Shown here: one piece after another, positions 1 through 6,908 of the stretch
Layout of the letters: each line of letters opens with the position of its first letter
How positions within the stretch are numbered: position 1 is the first letter of the stretch
Origin: JAICIG01 sp035532215
GTDB lineage: Bacteria > Planctomycetota > Planctomycetia > Pirellulales > JAICIG01
Length of the DNA stretch: 8,561 nt
Direction of reading: 5' to 3'
Assembly (NCBI GenBank): GCA_035532215.1
Contig: DATKRK010000405.1
Span: forward strand, 1 to 8,561
Position numbers and translations under genes: made by a program
Notes under the pieces: generated by a model
The model's input: the letters and a program-made list of their open reading frames with translations, nothing else
Told to the model about the DNA's origin: nothing
The model's database searches: none

Positions 1-729
1 GTCAATACGACCGACTTGATCGCCAACAGCCAGGTGTTGACCGACGCCATCAACAACGTTTCGGCCCAGACGGGCGTGACGGCTTCGGGCTCTGGCGCGG
101 GCGGCAACGTCGTGCTGAGCGCCGTGAATCCAGGGGCCTCCGGCGTCGCGCAGTTGTCGTACGTCACGGCGGACTCGACGACCGACAACTCGGCGAAGTT
201 CAATGCGGCGGGCGTCTCGACCACCGTGATCGGCAAGAACGTGGGCGCCAACGCTACTTCGACTTTCAGCGTGACCGGCGGCGCCTTGTTCCAGATCGGC
301 GCCTCGGTCAATAGCGAAAACCAGGTGAGCGTGAGCATCTCCGCCCTCGATTCGCACCTCTTGGGCCGCGACTCGAGCACCACGGGCGACAACTCGCTCT
401 ACGATCTGCGAACCGGCGGCACGCAAGTGCTCAGCAGCGCCGATCTGAGCACCGCCTCGACGATCGTCGACCAGGCGATCAGCCAGGTCGCCACGCTCCG
501 CGGCCAGTTGGGCGCTTTGCAGGCCAACGTGCTGGAAAGCAACATTGCCAGCCAGCAGACCGCCTTGGAGCAAGTCACCTCGGCTCAGAGTGCGATTCAA
601 GACACCGACTTCGCCAAGGAAACGGCCAACCTGACGCGAGCCCAGGTGCTCGTCCAGGCCGGCACCAGCGTGTTGGCCATCGCCAACAGCGCCCCGCAAG
701 CCATCCTGGCTTTGATACCGCGAGGCTAA
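1..729 (+). CDS. fliC: Flagellin, C-terminal part (5' end outside window)
   Basis: This is the filament subunit, secreted by the flagellar export apparatus and polymerised outside the cell. The frame is open from base 1 to the TAA at 727-729, giving 242 visible residues, so the N-terminus lies upstream of the window. The first ~50 visible residues (TDLIANSQVLTDAINNV and onward) look like a flagellin hook IN-type motif of the variable domain. From about residue 131 (NSLYDLRTGG) the sequence turns into the conserved C-terminal D1/D0 helices, with heptad-like Ala/Gln/Leu-rich segments (residues ~155-215). The end, QAGTSVLAIANSAPQAILAL, closely follows the usual flagellin ending of the type QAGTSVLAQANQVPQ. 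The final IPRG is a little longer than the common LLR ending. A strong terminator follows directly, and fliD and fliS lie downstream, which fits a flagellar cluster. Family assignment is secure; the paralogue is not determined. Confidence 0.95.
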   Translation, partial: VNTTDLIANSQVLTDAINNVSAQTGVTASGSGAGGNVVLSAVNPGASGVAQLSYVTADSTTDNSAKFNAAGVSTTVIGKNVGANATSTFSVTGGALFQIGASVNSENQVSVSISALDSHLLGRDSSTTGDNSLYDLRTGGTQVLSSADLSTASTIVDQAISQVATLRGQLGALQANVLESNIASQQTALEQVTSAQSAIQDTDFAKETANLTRAQVLVQAGTSVLAIANSAPQAILALIPRG

Positions 730-749
730 GCTTTAACTTGAACGAGTAA

Positions 750-797
750 GCTCCCGGTCGGCCCTGCCCGCACTTGGCCGACCGGGAGCGTTTTTCT
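750..797 (+). terminator. Rho-independent terminator after flagellin gene
   Basis: A perfect 14-bp stem (750-763 pairs with 776-789, GCTCCCGGTCGGCC and its reverse complement) with a 12-nt loop is followed one base later by TTTTT at 791-795. It starts 20 bases after the flagellin stop codon. It should end the abundant flagellin transcript and separates it from fliD, so fliD probably needs its own promoter or read-through. Confidence 0.93.
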
Positions 798-820
798 TGC
801 GATCGGCCGGCTTAGTTCGC

Positions 821-826
821 GGGGGA
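821..826 (+). promoter_or_regulatory. Ribosome binding site of fliD
   Basis: GGGGGA lies 8 bases before the ATG at 835. It supports that start over any other in the frame. No clear promoter hexamers are visible in the short stretch between the terminator and this site. Confidence 0.6.
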
Positions 827-834
827 ATCTTGTC

Positions 835-3615
835 ATGGGACGCATCACGGCGGGGGTGGGCCTCATCAGCGGGCTGCCCATTTCCCAGTTGGTCACTCAG
901 TTGTTGTCCTTCGATGCTCAACCGGTGACCGACCTGCAGAACCAGGTTACGACCGAAAAGAACCAGCAAACCGCTTTGCTCGACCTCTCGACGAAGTTGC
1001 TGGCGCTGCAAAACGACGCCGAATCGCTGTCCAGCCCCAATGTGCTTTCGGCCCGGCAAGCCACCAGTTCGAATCCCTCGGCCGTGACCGCCACGGCGGG
1101 CCCGAGCACGCCGCTGGCCACCTACCAGGTAACGCCGATCGCCCAGGCCCAGACCCAACAGTTGCTCTCCAACGGCTTCAGCGATTCGACCACGGCGACC
1201 ATCGGCGCCGGCACGATCACCATCAAGCGCGGCGGCTTCGTCAACCCGTCCACCTCCTTGGCGCAGCTCAACGGCGGCCAGGGAGTGGCGCGCGGAGCGA
1301 TCACCATCACCGATCGCAGCGGCGCGTCGGCGACGATCGATCTGACCGCGGCCCAAACCATCGACGACGTGGTCAACGCCATCAATCAGGCCACGGGCAT
1401 TCACGTGCAGGCCTCGGTCAACGGCGACGGCCTGGTGCTGACCGACAAGACCGGCCAGACCGCCGCCAATCTGAGCGTTCAGAACGTCGGCAACGACACG
1501 ACCGCGGCCGATTTGGGGCTTGCCGGCTCGGTGGCTTCCAGCACGCTTACCGGTACGAATATCGTGAGCCTCTCGGGCAGCACGCAGCTCAGTTCGCTCA
1601 ACGACGGCAACGGGGTCCGCAAGGCGGCGAGCGTGCCCGACTTTCGAATCACGCTGAAAAACAACACGACGCTGGCCGTCGATCTCGGCTCGTCGACGAC
1701 GCTGCAAAACGCGGTCGACGCCATCAACAACGCCACGGGCAACGGCGGCAGCCTGGTCGCGTCGATCTCGGGCACGCATCTGGTGCTGACCGACAACACG
1801 GGCGGCGCCGGCACGCTGTCGGTCTCGGCCCTGAATGGCAGCCAGGCGGCGGCGGATTTGGGCATTTTGGGCAACGAGCAAGGCGGCGGCGTGCTGGCCG
1901 GCAAACGCATTATTTCCGGACTCGACACCGTGTTGCTCCAGGACGTCAACGGCGGCGCCGGGATTACGACGCAAGGCCAGGTCCAACTCACCGACCGCAG
2001 CGGCGCCACGGCGACGATCAACCTCTCGTCGGCGGCGACCCTGAACGACGTGCTTACGGCCATCAACGGCGCCGGCTTGGGGCTCAAGGCTTCCGTGAAT
2101 GCGGCCGGAGATGGCGTTCAAATCAGCGACACGACGGGCAGCACCGCGTCGAATCTGATCATCGCCGACACGGGAGGCGGCACGACCGCCGCCGATCTGC
2201 ACATCGCCGCCAACTCCGCCGCCAACAGCGTAAATAGCGGCGATTCGAACGTGCGCTATATCAGCGAAAACACGCAGCTCAGCACGCTCAACGGCGGCGC
2301 CGGAATTCAGGCGGGCAAATTTCAAATCACCGACAGCAGCGGAAAAGCGGCCACCATCGACCTGACCGGCGCGAACATCCATACCATCGGCGACGTGTTG
2401 CAAGCGATCAATACCTCCGGCATCGGCGTCGGCGCCGCCATCAACTCCACCGGCGACGGAATTCTGTTGACCGACACGGCCGGCGGCAGCGGCACGATGC
2501 AGGTGGCCGACCTAGGGGGCGGCAGTGCCGCATCCGACTTGAATCTGGCCGGCAGCGCCACCGGCGGCAAGATCGACGGCGCCTTCCGCTACAACGTCAC
2601 CGTGACCTCGACCGACACGCTATCGAGCGTGCAGCAAGAGTTCGTCAACGCCAAAGCGCCCGTGTATTTGAACGTGATCGATAACGGCGGCTCTTCCAAG
2701 CCCTATCAATTGATGTTGGGCAGCACCAGTTCGGGAACCGCGGGGCGGCTGCTGATCGATACCGGCGCGACCGGGCTCTCGTTTTCCACGCTCACGCCCC
2801 CGGCCGACGCCGTGCTGCAGGTCGGCTCCGCCGGATCGGGCAATCTGGTCTTCACGTCGGGAACCAATACGTTCAGCAGTATCCTGCCCGGCTTGTCGGT
2901 CAACGTGACGGGAGTCAGTTCGACGCCGGTCACGTTGACGGTCGGCCAGGACACCCAACCCTTGGTCGCGGCCATCCAGCAATTCGCCCAAGACTTCAAT
3001 ACGGTGAGCAGCACGATTTCGCAGGACGATTCCTACGATCCGACCACGCAGAAAGGCAGCGTGTTGCAAGGAGATCTGACCGTCCAGCAGATTCAAAACA
3101 CGATTTTCAACGCCGTCACCGACCTGGCTGGCAGCGGCTCCGACAAGACTCGCAGCCTGATGCAGATGGGCATCACGTTCACGGGCGGGCAGTTGAGCGT
3201 GAACGCCGACGCCTTGCAAGCGGCGATCACCAACGATCCCTCCGGAGTGCAGGATTTCCTCAGTAACGCCACCAGCGGCATGGCGACCCAGTTGGACACG
3301 GCTTTGAAGGGCTTCACCGATCAGTACACCGGCACGATCCAACAGCGCGTCAACACGTTCAACCAGGCCATTAGCGATCAACAAGACCGCATCAACTTTC
3401 TGAATGCCCAGCTCGACGCGAAGAAGACGCTCTTGCTCGACCAATTCAACCAAATGGAAAGCGCGCTGGCCACGCTTCAAGCCCAAAGCTCGCAGGTCGC
3501 TCAGTTGGCGAACCTCGTCGGCCTGGCCTCGGGCAGCAGCGGCGGCTCCAGCAGTTCGAGCGGCTCCAGCGGCTCCTCGAGCAGTTCCGGCGGTTCCAGC
3601 AGTACGGGCGGTTAA
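835..3615 (+). CDS. fliD: Flagellar filament cap protein FliD (hook-associated protein 2)
   Basis: FliD caps the growing filament and promotes folding and insertion of flagellin subunits. The protein is 926 aa, about twice the length of well-studied FliD proteins (roughly 450-650 aa). Residues 1-115 match the FliD N-terminal domain (start MGRITAGVGLISGLPISQLV, compare GISSGLDI..IV.QL). Residues ~123-575 hold four tandem hook IN-type repeats of about 114 residues. Each has an L-N-(G/D)-G-x-G anchor (Asn 146, 256, 372, 486), an I-T/Q-(I/L)-T-D-x-S-G strand, a D-V-x-x-A-I-N helix and an A-A-D-L ending (Asp 226, 341, 454, 568). Residues ~665-895 match the FliD C-terminal domain, including ILPGLSVNVTG at 683 and a long coiled-coil-like helix near the end. 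Residues 899-926 are only Ser, Gly and one Thr. The gene sits between flagellin and fliS, the usual order. Confidence 0.95.
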   Translation: MGRITAGVGLISGLPISQLVTQLLSFDAQPVTDLQNQVTTEKNQQTALLDLSTKLLALQNDAESLSSPNVLSARQATSSNPSAVTATAGPSTPLATYQVTPIAQAQTQQLLSNGFSDSTTATIGAGTITIKRGGFVNPSTSLAQLNGGQGVARGAITITDRSGASATIDLTAAQTIDDVVNAINQATGIHVQASVNGDGLVLTDKTGQTAANLSVQNVGNDTTAADLGLAGSVASSTLTGTNIVSLSGSTQLSSLNDGNGVRKAASVPDFRITLKNNTTLAVDLGSSTTLQNAVDAINNATGNGGSLVASISGTHLVLTDNTGGAGTLSVSALNGSQAAADLGILGNEQGGGVLAGKRIISGLDTVLLQDVNGGAGITTQGQVQLTDRSGATATINLSSAATLNDVLTAINGAGLGLKASVNAAGDGVQISDTTGSTASNLIIADTGGGTTAADLHIAANSAANSVNSGDSNVRYISENTQLSTLNGGAGIQAGKFQITDSSGKAATIDLTGANIHTIGDVLQAINTSGIGVGAAINSTGDGILLTDTAGGSGTMQVADLGGGSAASDLNLAGSATGGKIDGAFRYNVTVTSTDTLSSVQQEFVNAKAPVYLNVIDNGGSSKPYQLMLGSTSSGTAGRLLIDTGATGLSFSTLTPPADAVLQVGSAGSGNLVFTSGTNTFSSILPGLSVNVTGVSSTPVTLTVGQDTQPLVAAIQQFAQDFNTVSSTISQDDSYDPTTQKGSVLQGDLTVQQIQNTIFNAVTDLAGSGSDKTRSLMQMGITFTGGQLSVNADALQAAITNDPSGVQDFLSNATSGMATQLDTALKGFTDQYTGTIQQRVNTFNQAISDQQDRINFLNAQLDAKKTLLLDQFNQMESALATLQAQSSQVAQLANLVGLASGSSGGSSSSSGSSGSSSSSGGSSSTGG
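1258..2553 (+). repeat. Four tandem ~114-residue hook IN-type repeats inside fliD
   Basis: The coding sequence holds four diverged copies, spanning about residues 142-230, 253-345, 370-456 and 483-573. The AADL anchors lie 113-115 residues apart, so the period is regular. Copy 2 is the most diverged, lacking the DRSGA motif that copies 1 and 3 share (copy 4 has DSSGK). The copies are similar as protein, not as long identical DNA, which suggests old duplications kept by selection. They probably form extra outward-facing domains of the cap. Confidence 0.85.
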
Positions 3616-3730
3616 TCCGCCGACGCAGAATCGCTCGCGATTCGGCCCCGCTCCGGCGATTCTCGACCGATTTTCGAGGCCCTCCGTTTCCCGCGAATGA
3701 TCCAGTCCCACCCAGACCGCGACCCACGTG

Positions 3731-3736
3731 AAAGGA
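3731..3736 (+). promoter_or_regulatory. Ribosome binding site choosing the fliS start
   Basis: AAAGGA ends 6 bases before the ATG at 3743. An upstream in-frame GTG at 3728 overlaps this site, so the ATG is the better start. The 127-bp gap after fliD also holds a small perfect hairpin (3628-3643) without a T-run; no promoter is obvious. Confidence 0.7.
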
Positions 3737-3742
3737 TTCCCG

Positions 3743-4285
3743 ATGGCATACCACCCCGCGCACGACGCCTATTTCGAAAACCAGGTAATCACGGCTACGC
3801 CGCAAAAGCTGCGATGGATGGCGATCGACGGGGCGATTCGCTTCGCCAGGCAAGCCGCCGAGCATTGGCGGCAAGAGCGAATCTATGAAGGAGGCGAGGC
3901 CGTAATCGGCTGCCAGCGTTTGCTCCTCGAATTGCTCTCGTCGCTCAAGCCGGAGCGAGCGCCGGACCTCGTGCCCCAAGTGGCGGGGATCTACGTCTAT
4001 CTCTCGAGATTGCTGAATGAAGCCAGGAGCACTCGCGATCAGAAGAAGTTGGCCGAAATGATCGACATTTTGGAAATCGAACGAGAAACGTGGCGGCTGG
4101 TGTGTGAGCAACACGGCGCGGACACGCCAGCTTCGAACGCGGGGGCGAACTCGGCGGAACGCAATTCAGCAGGCGGCGAACGATTGCCGTCGGCGCCGCA
4201 CGCGAGCAAACGACACTTCGCTCCGCTCGGCCTGAGCCGCTTCGAAGCCGGACCGCCCGCACCGGGCTTCACTGCCAGCGCATAG
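3743..4285 (+). CDS. fliS: Flagellin export chaperone FliS
   Basis: FliS binds the C-terminal helices of newly made flagellin in the cytoplasm, stops early polymerisation and helps deliver it to the export gate. The 180-aa protein starts MAYHPAHDAYFENQVITATP and continues with QKLRWMAIDGAIRFARQA. This is the family signature (Y..NQV.TASP.KL..MLYDGAI.F...A). Residues 1-~122 are predicted mainly helical and match the usual 120-135 aa length. Residues ~126-180 form an Ala/Ser/Pro/Gly-rich extension of about 55 residues that the family does not normally have. It looks disordered and may have been gained by extension into formerly non-coding DNA. The gene follows fliD by 127 bases on the same strand and ends 31 bases from the convergent enolase-superfamily gene. 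Confidence 0.92.
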   Translation: MAYHPAHDAYFENQVITATPQKLRWMAIDGAIRFARQAAEHWRQERIYEGGEAVIGCQRLLLELLSSLKPERAPDLVPQVAGIYVYLSRLLNEARSTRDQKKLAEMIDILEIERETWRLVCEQHGADTPASNAGANSAERNSAGGERLPSAPHASKRHFAPLGLSRFEAGPPAPGFTASA

Positions 4286-4316
4286 AAGGCGCGATCGTCG
4301 ATTCATCCTTTCGCCC

Positions 4317-5687
4317 TCAGCCTTCATCCTTCCAACCGTATCCCAATCCGGGGCCGTCGAGCACGGCGGTCCCCAAGGTCCCGTCGTGGACGCGGAACAT
4401 GCTCGGATAGCGCTCGAGCCAACCGCGATTGCCGGCCGGGCAATACTGCCGGGCGTTGCTCTCGATGGCGGCGACCGTTGGAATGCGCGCCGCAAGGCTG
4501 GCCGAGTGCAACAGCGAAGCGCCCGGACACGTCAGATCCTGGACGCAGAGAAACATGCCGTATTTTTGCGCCGCGGCGCCCATCAGCAGAGCGTCGGTAT
4601 GTCCCTTGCACGCTTTCAGAGCTACCCCGGAATAGCCCATTTCGCGGCACAGCAACAGACTTTCCAGATCGACGAGCGATTCGTCGATGACGACCGGTTT
4701 GATTTTGGCGGCCGCGTGCATCCGGTTTTCCGGATTGGCTTTCAGGTCGCGATGCGTCGGCTGCTCGATGTATTGCACGCGCTTGAGCGCCGCCGGGGAG
4801 CGCTCGCCGACACGCGCCAGAAAATCAAGCACGTACTCGACGTTAGCGCAGCGTTCGTTGAAATCCAGCGAATAATGCCACGTCGGGCAGCCCCGCGCTT
4901 GTTGCGCCTCGGCGGCGACGCGCTCGACGGAAACGACCCGCTCCACATCCCAATTCAAATCGTCGCCGTTGAGTTTGATTTTCAGGTGCGTCAGGCCGTC
5001 GGCGGCGATCCATTCGGGTAACGTTTCGGGCAAGCCGTCGTCGAGCGGCGTCGCGACGTCGGCTGCAGAGAGCGGATCGAGCGCCCCGACCAGGTGATAG
5101 AGCGGCATCCGCGGCTTGGGTTCGCGCAACGTGTAACGATCGAGGTATTCGCCCGCGAATTCCGAGTTCAAATAGGCGGCCAGATCGCGGCTGACGAAGT
5201 CCGGCCCCAAAGCGTTGTACGAATTCAATCCCAGGGTCTTGCCATACGCGTCGTGAATCGCGGCCTCCAAGGGGCTCGCAGCCACTCGCTGCGCCAAGGC
5301 GGGCATGCGTTCCGCCAAGCCGGCGGCGCGCGTGATCTCATCTGCGGCTGGTGCGTACGAGCGAGACAATTCGTGCGTGATGTCGAGCGGGTGCCCCGCG
5401 TCCCGATAGTCGCCCGCCATGCGCACCAGGCGGCGTCCCAATTCGACCATCGCCGCTAGGGTCGCGTCGGCCGAAACGTCGCGGCTGGGCCAGGCCCAGA
5501 CGTTGCCCATCGGCATCGAGCCGAAGCCTCGACCGCGCCGGCCGTCGCGGGTCTCGACTTCCGCCCGAACGTGCAACAACGTGGCGGCGGTCACCACTCG
5601 TCCGCCGAATTTGATCGGCGCGCGATATACGATCTCTTCCGACTCGACCTTGAGATCGAGCAGGCGAATGTCAGTGGGTTTGGTCAA
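4317..5687 (-). CDS. Enolase-superfamily enzyme (mandelate racemase/muconate lactonizing type)
   Basis: Enzymes of this superfamily remove a proton next to a carboxylate on an Mg2+-bound substrate; the exact reaction here is not known. The 456-aa protein has an N-terminal capping domain (~8-160) and a (beta/alpha)7-beta barrel (~190-430). Visible catalytic elements are KIK at 236-238 (second-strand K-x-K), metal ligands Asp275 (in DFNE), Glu308 (in EQP) and Asp335 (in IDES), and Lys358 (in KACKG) as the opposite base. This K-x-K plus sixth-strand Lys layout resembles the muconate lactonizing/dipeptide epimerase group more than the mandelate racemase Lys/His type. It is ~80 residues longer than typical members (~370 aa). 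The TTG start is chosen because GAGG lies 6 bases upstream and the next in-frame Met is residue 58. It converges with fliS and has no pathway neighbour that names the substrate. Confidence 0.88.
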   Translation of the reverse strand: MTKPTDIRLLDLKVESEEIVYRAPIKFGGRVVTAATLLHVRAEVETRDGRRGRGFGSMPMGNVWAWPSRDVSADATLAAMVELGRRLVRMAGDYRDAGHPLDITHELSRSYAPAADEITRAAGLAERMPALAQRVAASPLEAAIHDAYGKTLGLNSYNALGPDFVSRDLAAYLNSEFAGEYLDRYTLREPKPRMPLYHLVGALDPLSAADVATPLDDGLPETLPEWIAADGLTHLKIKLNGDDLNWDVERVVSVERVAAEAQQARGCPTWHYSLDFNERCANVEYVLDFLARVGERSPAALKRVQYIEQPTHRDLKANPENRMHAAAKIKPVVIDESLVDLESLLLCREMGYSGVALKACKGHTDALLMGAAAQKYGMFLCVQDLTCPGASLLHSASLAARIPTVAAIESNARQYCPAGNRGWLERYPSMFRVHDGTLGTAVLDGPGLGYGWKDEG

Positions 5688-5693
5688 CGGTCG

Positions 5694-5697
5694 CCTC
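5694..5697 (-). promoter_or_regulatory. Ribosome binding site supporting a TTG start
   Basis: On the minus strand GAGG precedes the TTG at 5687-5685 by 6 bases. No nearby ATG or GTG in this frame is better placed, so the TTG is taken as the start of the enolase-superfamily gene. Confidence 0.55.
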
Positions 5698-5771
5698 GCA
5701 GACGGGAGTGGGCGCTGAACTGGACTCGGGCCGCCAGGAATACACTTTAATCCCAGAGACGGACGACCCGA

Positions 5772-5818
5772 ATCATAGCACCGCCCTGCGGCCGATTAAA
5801 CCAGGCCCGATTATACCA
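5772..5818 (-). promoter_or_regulatory. Two extended -10 promoter candidates for the enolase-superfamily gene
   Basis: On the minus strand a perfect TATAAT (5815-5810) is preceded by TGG, giving the extended -10 form TGnTATAAT. A second box TATGAT (5777-5772) is preceded by TGC, again TGn. No convincing -35 box is seen for either. Both lie between the response-regulator stop and the TTG start at 5687, leaving leaders of roughly 80-120 bases. They suggest that the enzyme gene can be transcribed apart from the regulator gene. Confidence 0.5.
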
Positions 5819-5823
5819 ACCCT

Positions 5824-6471
5824 TTAAACGAGCCCTTTGCGAACCGCCCAAACGGCGGCTTGCGTGCGGTCCGATACGCCGACCTTGCGCAATACGTGCT
5901 GCACGTGCTCTTTGACCGTCTCGTAGCTGATGCCGAGCGCTTGGGCGATCTCTTTGTTGGTGAGCCCGAACGCCAATTGACGCAGCACTTCGCTTTCGCG
6001 TTGCGTCAGCGGCACTTCGACGTCGGCCGCCACGCGAGGGGTGGCCAAGGCGCCGGTGACTCGCCGCAACTCTTCGCGCGTCCAGGCGTCGCCGCCAGCC
6101 GCCACTCGCCGGATCGCGGAAATCAACTCGTCTCGCGTCAGCCCTTTGAGCAAATAGCCGCAGGCGCCCAGCGCCACGGCGCGCGCTACATACGTCGGAT
6201 TATCGTAGGTGGAAAGCATCAGCACGGGCAGATCGGCTTTGACGAGCTTGATGCGGCTCAGTGCATTGAGTCCGTCGGACTCGGGCATGCGGATATCCAG
6301 CAGCACGACGTCGGGATGCGCTTCTTCCGCCAGCCGAACGGCCTCGTCAGCCGTCGCCGCTTCGGCCACCACCTCGATTTCCGTACCGCCGACTAAGCTC
6401 TTGATTCCAGACCGAACGACTTCATGGTCATCGGCGACTAATAGTTTGATCGGCTTGTATTGCTCTGTCAC
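5824..6471 (-). CDS. NarL/FixJ-family response regulator (REC + LuxR-type HTH)
   Basis: This is a cytoplasmic two-component transcription factor of 215 aa, a normal length. The receiver domain (~7-122) has the acidic pair Asp14-Asp15 in VADDHEVVRSG, the phosphorylation site Asp59 in LLDIRMPESDG, the switch residues Ser87/Thr88 in MLSTYD and the conserved Lys109 in GYLLKG. All key residues are present. The LuxR-type helix-turn-helix (~155-213) reads LTQRESEVLRQLAFGLTNKE, then a recognition helix ISYETVKEHV. The GTG start at 6471 is chosen because GGAGGG precedes it by 4 bases and MTEQYKPIKLLVADD is a normal family start. An ATG at 6510 would add 13 residues but has no good ribosome site. No histidine kinase lies in the window, so the signal and targets are unknown. 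It may be co-transcribed with the enolase-superfamily gene 136 bases downstream. Confidence 0.93.
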   Translation of the reverse strand: MTEQYKPIKLLVADDHEVVRSGIKSLVGGTEIEVVAEAATADEAVRLAEEAHPDVVLLDIRMPESDGLNALSRIKLVKADLPVLMLSTYDNPTYVARAVALGACGYLLKGLTRDELISAIRRVAAGGDAWTREELRRVTGALATPRVAADVEVPLTQRESEVLRQLAFGLTNKEIAQALGISYETVKEHVQHVLRKVGVSDRTQAAVWAVRKGLV

Positions 6472-6475
6472 GGGA

Positions 6476-6481
6476 CCCTCC
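6476..6481 (-). promoter_or_regulatory. Ribosome binding site choosing the GTG start of the response regulator
   Basis: GGAGGG on the minus strand lies 4 bases upstream of the GTG at 6471. It favours this start over the upstream in-frame ATG at 6510. Confidence 0.7.
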
Positions 6482-6542
6482 GCAAGCTGGAATATCGCAG
6501 GAACTGCCATAGGTCGGGGCCCGATGGTTGGTAACCCGTCGT

Positions 6543-6625
6543 GGGATCCATCTGGCGTATGATCCCCCCCCAATAAGATAGCCTCTGTGGCGTCAGAGGC
6601 CGATAGCTCTACCGGGGGGCTATCG
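6543..6625 (-). promoter_or_regulatory. Three consecutive inverted repeats in the response-regulator leader
   Basis: The first is GGGATC 6543-6548 with GATCCC 6561-6566. The second is GCCTCTG 6581-6587 with CAGAGGC 6594-6600 (6-nt loop). The third is CGATAGC 6601-6607 with GCTATCG 6619-6625 (11-nt loop). The last two abut exactly. No T-run follows on either strand to make a standard terminator. They could be structured leader RNA or a decayed repeat. Function is not shown. Confidence 0.45.
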
Positions 6626-6896
6626 TCAAAGGGAGCGTGGGGCGCAAGCTGCGAATTCAGCAATCTTGAACTTCGGGCGGTTCTTTCCGCCCCACACGCG
6701 GCACGAATACGCGGAAAGCTCCCGCTGCCCCTCGAAAACGCCTCCCTGACGATCGTCTTTGACATCGACGAGATCCGAAGTCGGATTTCCGCTGGTCGCG
6801 GCTGGCTGCTGGGCCTTATACTCGGCGAACGTGCGTGCGCGATCGGGGCGTAAATCCGCCGCGCCTTGAGCCAAGCTTGATGCAGTACCGAAGTCT

Positions 6897-6901
6897 GGGA
6901 G
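6897..6901 (+). promoter_or_regulatory. Ribosome binding site of the protease remnant
   Basis: GGGAG lies 7 bases before the ATG at 6909. It suggests that the start of the broken gene was once, and may still be, translated. Confidence 0.5.
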
Positions 6902-6908
6902 TTCTCCG

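Larger units (their letters stand above)
6472..6908. other. 437-bp divergent intergenic region with several inverted repeats
   Basis: This gap separates the response regulator (-) from the protease remnant (+). Open frames exist on both strands here, but their products are low-quality and match no family I know, so I call none. It holds three consecutive perfect inverted repeats at 6543-6625 and a C8 run at 6564-6571. It also has a short dyad at 6773-6786 (ATCCGA-AG-TCGGAT) that could be a protein-binding site. No confident promoter hexamers were found for either flanking gene. Confidence 0.5.

Noticed and set aside
733..2403. Long open frame on the minus strand (556 codons) antisense to fliD
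   Set aside because: It is rich in Arg, Gly, Ala and Gln, matches no family, and mirrors the codon pattern of fliD; long antisense frames are expected in high-GC coding DNA. The same holds for other minus-strand frames at 1122-2570 and 2620-4114.
3628..3678. Small hairpins after fliD (GAATCG/CGATTC at 3628-3643 and CTCGA/TCGAG at 3662-3678) as a terminator
   Set aside because: Stems of only 5-6 bp and no T-run; fliS follows on the same strand, so termination here is not supported.
4386..5021. Plus-strand open frames (211 codons and others) opposite the enolase-superfamily gene
   Set aside because: The minus-strand frame carries the full set of catalytic motifs; the plus-strand products have no domain and are shadows.
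6587..6853. Plus-strand open frame of 88 codons in the divergent gap
   Set aside because: No ribosome site, no recognisable domain and overlap with the tandem hairpins; probably chance.
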